From: Ipomoea triloba
Lineage: Eukaryota; Streptophyta; Magnoliopsida; Solanales; Convolvulaceae
NCBI RefSeq assembly: GCF_003576645.1
Contig: NC_044918.1
Span: 19,690,020-19,754,019 of the forward strand
Direction of reading: 5' to 3'
DNA length: 64,000 nucleotides
The notes below the pieces were generated by a model. The model was not told the origin of the DNA. It worked only from the letters and a program-made list of their open reading frames with translations, and did not search any database. The position numbers and the translations under genes are program-made. This document shows positions 59,195 to 64,000 of this stretch, piece by piece; the stretch's first letter is position 1, and every line of letters begins with the position of its first letter.

Positions 59195-59760
59195 TTGGCC
59201 CGTCTCAATTTTAATCTAGTTAGGGCAATTTGTTTGTGTGTGATTAGGATGAGCATTGCATGCACGACCATATATTGGTTGAAAGTTGATACTACATACT
59301 GATATATTGCTTTAGTTTGAAGTCATAGAACAAAAATGTTGGAAATTGTAAGGCTGATTATATTATTCATTGTATTGTGGATTTAATTTGAGAGAATTGA
59401 AAAAGCTACTGTACTGTACGTCTTCCTTTCTGCAAATTCAATACCAACAGAAATCTTTTGACTCATCCTACTTGACCCTGATTATTCGTTGTATTGGCAA
59501 TGATATATTTGTAATTAACATATTATGTGCATGTAAATATAGGCACAATTAACTCATGACCTCCATCTCAGAATAATCACTTCATGCAGTTTGACCACAA
59601 GATCTTTAGCTAAGATAAATAATATGTTATTTACATAGGCATAACTTTTGGACTAAGATTCATAATGCAATGTCATCCATGAATGATATAACAATTGGTT
59701 TTGTACAGAGGAGTGGGCCACTGAAAATGTTTAAACTAAACGACGTCGTTCTCCGGATGT

Positions 59761-59791
<31 letters not shown>

Positions 59792-60600
59792 AAAAAATTA
59801 CCTGTAATTTAATACAGTAAAAAGCCAAGCTGTTCAGCATTTTTGCACGCCTAGTACAGTACTGCCTACAGCCTCGCCTCCTCCTCTCCCGACTCCCGAG
59901 CCCGAAGTTCCGCCGCCGGCGACCAGGCTCCAGCCGAAGTCGACGCCGATACTTCCAACGGAATAGCCGTCCACACAGCACGGGTCACTGAGGTCAGAAT
60001 TCAAAATTTCATATTCTAAGAAATTGCAAATTTTGATTGTTATTATTATTATTTTAAAATTTTTGTTTACAAGTTAGAAAATTTTATTTTTAATTATTTT
60101 TTTTGATGTTAGAAATTTTTATTGTTAAACTTTTTTTTTTAAATTTTATTTACAATTTAGAAATTTTTTACCGTTAATTATTTTTTTTTAGAAAAATGCA
60201 TTTTACCGTTAATTATGATAAAAAATCTTATTGTTAATTTATTATTTTATTTACAATTTAAAAAATTTGATTGTAATTTTTTTTAATCATTTGATTGTTG
60301 ATATACGAAAATTTGATTATTAATTTGATATTTGGTGTTAGATAATTTGATTAATTGAATGTTAAAACTTAATGATTGAAGTTGTGAAGAACCTATATAA
60401 ACATGAGCAATGCATAGATTGTTAAAAAATATCTTTGATACCAAATTATTTATAAGGGAATGTTGCTAACATGATAACTGTTTTTTGTGGTTCAGTTATT
60501 TTAATCTACTTTTGAGGCATCTAGTCAGGGTTGTCCAGAAGTGTGTGTCAACTTTGGAGTGTAAAAGCTTGTTGAGATTTTATGATTTAGGAGCAACATA
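59195..60600. other. Intergenic DNA between P450 and hAT remnant
   Basis: Contains a T-run (about 59766-59784), then a GC-rich patch at 59850-59995 and very AT-rich DNA with T-runs to 60320. The GC-rich patch gives only a short Arg-rich minus-strand frame, judged not a gene. Confidence 0.5.
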
Positions 60601-60624
60601 TGCAAGTTTAGATAACAAAACAAT

Positions 60625-62500
60625 CAGAGCAAATGAAGGCAGATCACTGTGTTCTGTTGACTGCATCAATTAAATGTATACGATTTCTTCTACAACAAGG
60701 TATACCTTTGCGTGAATATGGTGAAAGCTCTGAATCAAATGATGAAGGAAACTTTGTTCAGCTCTTAAAGGTACTTGCCGATGTTAATGAAGATGTTTCA
60801 AAAGCAATGATGCGAAATGCACATGAAAATCACCAGCTGACTTCTCCACTTATTCAAAAAGATGCTGTTAGTGCAATTTTAAATGAGACAACTGATCTTA
60901 TCATCAAAGATCTTGGAGATGAATTGTTTGGAATACTAGTTGATGAGTCAATAGATGATATATCATGGGAAAAGCATATGATTATATTTATCCGTTACGT
61001 GGATGCTCGCGGGCATATTGTTGAGCGTCTTCTTGGAGTTATTCATGTTCGTGATACTACATCTCTGTCATTTAAGGTAGCCATTGAAGATCTTCTAACA
61101 AGACATGGATTAAGTATCTCAAGAATTCGAAGCCAAAGTTATAATGGAGCTAGTGGATTGCGATGTGCATTCAACAGTCTTAAAACTTTGATTCTAAATG
61201 AAAATTCAAGTGCTTTCTACATTCATAATTTTGCTCATCAATTACAACTAGCACTAGTGGCTGCTGCAAAGGAAAATTTGGATGTTGGACTATTTTTCTT
61301 ATATGCTTCACAGTTGTGCAATGTTGTGTGCGCTTTTTATGAGCCTATGGATAAATTACGTGGCAAACAACTAGAGATGTTAATTGAATCGGTTTCTTTG
61401 GAGACAATTGAAACAGGAACTAGTTTTTATCAAGAATCAACTTTAAAACGTCTTGGAGATGCATGTTGGGTCTCTCCTTATGGTGCACTTGTGAGCATTG
61501 TTAATTATTCTCTGTGGTGATTGATGTTCTTGAAGAGGTAAGCGAAGATAGACGTGCAAGGCTTAGAGGGGAAGCATTCAAAACATTGGAAAATATTGAT
61601 TTTGATTTTGTGTTCATTTTGCATTTAATGAAGAATGTGTTAGGGACTACCAATGAATTGTCACAAACATTGCAAAAGAAAGAGCAAAACATATTAAGTG
61701 CCATGAGACTTGTTGATGTCTCAAAACAAAGATTGCAACAAATGCGAGATGATGGATGAGAAGCTCTTTTAGAAGAAGTTTTGTTGTTTTGCAATAGACA
61801 TGACATTCTCGTCCCTAATATGGATAATGCTTATGTGGCTTCAGGAAGATCACGTCGTAAACTTGAAGAGAAGACTACCCTTCACAAATATTGTGTTGAA
61901 AGATTTTATGTGGTCTTAGATTTACAACTCCAAGAGCTAAACAATTGTTTCAATGAGAAAAATACAGAATTGCTTCTGTGTGTATCTTGTTCTGATCCAA
62001 GGAATTCATTTGCTGGGTTCAATAGGGAGAAATTAGTTCGACTTGCAAAATTTTATCCAAATGACTTTAATGAGATTGAACTTGAAATGTTGGATAACCA
62101 ACTTCAGACTTACATTATTGATGTGAGTTCTGATCCTGATTTCTCTAAGTTGATTGGTATTGACGAGCTAGCTCAGAAAATGGTGGAGACACGAAGACAT
62201 TCAATTTACACGTTGGTGTATTTGCTTCTAAAGTTGGTTTTGATCTTACCAGTTGCGAATGCTAGTATTGAAAGAGCATTTTCTGCTATGAAGATTATCA
62301 AGACTTCGTTACACAACTGGATGAGTGATGATTTGTTAGTTGACTGCTTAGTGCCATATTTTGAAAAAGATGTTTTTGACCGTGTGCTGAATGAGAAGAT
62401 CTTACAACAATTTCAAAATATCAGAGAATGCAGAGGAGTACTGTTGGTTGTAATGACTACTGAGCATTGTATTTTGATCTATAATTTGTTTTGTATTTGA
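60625..62500 (+). pseudogene. hAT-type transposase (ZMYM1/TTF-like), disrupted
   Basis: Three frames join into one family sequence: 60633-61520 (FLLQQGIPLREYGES, then the DUF4371-like segment with LVDESIDDISWEKHM and IHNFAHQLQLALV), 61514-61759, and 61781-62500 with the C-terminal hAT dimerisation region (LILPVANASIERAFSAMKII). Breaks are a one-base frameshift near 61500 and an in-frame TGA at 61757-61759, after which the same frame continues. The N-terminal TTF zinc finger is missing, so the copy is 5'-truncated. Such plant proteins are domesticated or mobile hAT transposases; this one is a relic. It ends about 75 bases before an LRR gene remnant. Confidence 0.85.
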
Positions 62501-62574
62501 ACTATTTTAATTAATGACCATGTCCTTTGCTTTTTGAGTTTTTGATCCTTGAACAAAATCTTGGACACCTCTGT

Positions 62575-63620
62575 TTCAGTTGAAAGTACTTATTATATCA
62601 AACTGTAAGTTTAATGAACCAACTAGGATGATCCCCAGCTTCCTTTTGAATCAATGTGATCTGAGATATGTAGACCTCAGTCACAACGGCATGGCAGGGA
62701 GTGATCCAACATGGTTACTCATGAACAACTCTAGACTAGAATTCAGTACTGCTGCACACAACTTCCTCACAGGTTCATTCCTTATTCATTCTTACTCAAG
62801 ATTTAACCTGTCTTGGTTGGACATCTTTTATTAATATCTATGCTGAGCTTCCAGTTTTTATAGGTCATGTTTTTCCTTGCATGATCTATTTGAACTTATC
62901 TGGAAATGCATTTCAAGGTAGAAGTCCTCCTTTGGGTGTGTTAAGAGTCCCTCTTTGAAAAAATAAGAGAGAATATATGTGTTTATAAGGCCATGGGTTA
63001 GACCAGCCAATTGGTTGGATTCAATCTTTTAGTGTGATTTGGCCGCTAGACTAGCTAATTAATTGTGATATGAGAAGTTTTACGGGGGTTATGAGCTTTC
63101 ATGTGGCTGTTGAAGTAAAATTCTTCATTTCGTATTCATACTTTGAACCTGTCACACAACCATTTTACTGGATCAATGGATGTTATATTTCGTTGTCGTT
63201 TCTGTGGCATTCATACTTTGAACCTGTCACACAACCATTTTACCAGATCAATTCCAAAAACATTTTCTAGCTTGAAAGAAATAGAGTTTGGACCTGTCCT
63301 ACAACAAGCTCACTGACTAAATCTCATCTGAATTGATAGCGCCGAACCTCCCATTGGTTTTCTCACTGGCTTACAATAGCTGATCAGGTACGACACCAGC
63401 CAGGGTAGGTGAGTTTGCAACAGTTGAGCAGAGCTATGAAGGTAATGATTTTCTTTGTGGAACTCCATTTAGAGTTGCGTTTCAGCGGAGCTTTATTGGA
63501 TCGTACATTGTGGCATTTTTTGGGTGTTGTTGCTTTTCTATACTACGATCCTTATTATCGATTGCTGCTTTCTGAATTCATTGGTGCAAGATTCAGGATT
63601 AGTTTAATTTCACAGTAGGA
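62575..63620 (+). pseudogene. Decayed RLP, copy 4 (opposite strand)
   Basis: Plus-strand fragments follow the order of the intact RLPs. They are LKVLIISNCKFNEPTRMIPS and DLRYVDLSHNGMAGSDPTWL (62580-62834); a GHVFPCMIYLNLSGNAFQG piece (62865-62925); a HTLNLSHNHFT-like repeat at 63140-63240; and a C-terminal part with EQSYEGNDFLCGTPF, GSYIVAFFGVVAFLYYDPYY and ARFRI (63410-63618). Large parts are deleted, stops occur, and the part before the first fragment is absent, its place being taken by the hAT remnant. It is related to copies 1 and 2 but more diverged. Confidence 0.85.
63133..63243. repeat. Local direct repeat in RLP remnant
   Basis: CATACTTTGAACCTGTCACA and the following CAACCATTTTAC occur twice, about 73 bases apart, duplicating one LRR-coding segment of the pseudogene. 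Confidence 0.7.
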
Positions 63621-64000
63621 CAGGTGAGACATCTGCTGTTTGGCATGTTTGACTAAACTTTTACTGCAATTAGTCTCCATGTACTGTTGAATTCAACGAT
63701 AATCATTCTAAAAGCTTATCTTATCACTTCCATGGTTTCTGAATTGTGATTGGTTACATTGAATAAAGCATCCAAACTTTTAAATTGACTTGAAAATGTC
63801 TCCTTTCTTTGTTCAAACTTATGCAGTGGAATATCACACCATAAGATTTTTGTTGACTTGTTGAGATGAGAATGTAAATACATGTGTTTATATAGTATCA
63901 TTTCTGAGTGTATACAGATATGAAATATTACAACAAATCAATAATCTGAATTTTCCTTTTTCCTTGTTTACTAAAACAAATGTATACATACATGTAATAC
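63621..64000. other. Intergenic DNA to window end
   Basis: No gene or repeat was recognised. Confidence 0.5.

Overview
This window is nuclear DNA from a flowering plant, almost certainly a eudicot and probably an asterid. The signs are large AT-rich intergenic spaces, spliced genes with long introns, abundant MITEs, and plant-specific families (CYP71-clan P450, ANTH clathrin adaptor, LRR receptor-like proteins, Copia, Helitron, Mutator and hAT elements). I cannot fix the species from sequence alone. No prokaryotic features, tRNA, rRNA or CRISPR array were seen.

Layout. 1-8.1 kb is gene-free and repeat-rich: two MITE-like elements, two degenerate tandem-repeat blocks and a very long foldback element. 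9.4-19.4 kb (+) is a SPOC-domain protein gene (4 coding exons, 887 aa), with a MITE in each of its two long introns. It converges on a BSD-domain protein gene at 20.2-23.2 kb (-; 3 exons, 350 aa, one GC-AG intron). 23.4-25.9 kb holds a Stowaway-like MITE and other repeats. 25.9-29.6 kb (-) is a complete 15-exon gene for an ANTH-domain clathrin assembly protein (556 aa). 32.2-35.4 and 38.4-41.5 kb (-) are two tandem paralogous LRR receptor-like protein genes (946 and 942 aa). They are separated by a 1391-bp Pack-MULE that carries a fragment of a Mediator subunit 14 gene. A third, decayed LRR copy lies at 41.9-42.6 kb (-) and a fourth at 62.6-63.6 kb (+), so the region is a birth-and-death cluster of surface receptors.

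43.4-54.2 kb is one insertion block best read as a 10.8-kb Helitron. It has a TC start, a hairpin plus CTAG end, and an A/T target. Its unoccupied target can be read from a related repeat copy at 24.5 kb in this same window. It contains a broken PIF1-type helicase gene, a second internal Helitron 3' end, and a nested full-length Tork/Tnt1-like Copia retrotransposon with 5-bp target duplications. 57.7-59.2 kb (+) is an intact, intronless CYP736-like cytochrome P450. 60.6-62.5 kb (+) is a broken hAT-type transposase lying directly against the plus-strand LRR remnant.

The three housekeeping-type genes (SPOC, BSD, ANTH) form a conserved-looking left half. The right half is a fast-evolving receptor, P450 and transposon neighbourhood. 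I did not find a clearly new gene system. The most notable structures are the Helitron with its internal terminator, the MED14-bearing Pack-MULE, and two non-canonical GC-AG introns, one at a site where the tandem paralogue has GT.
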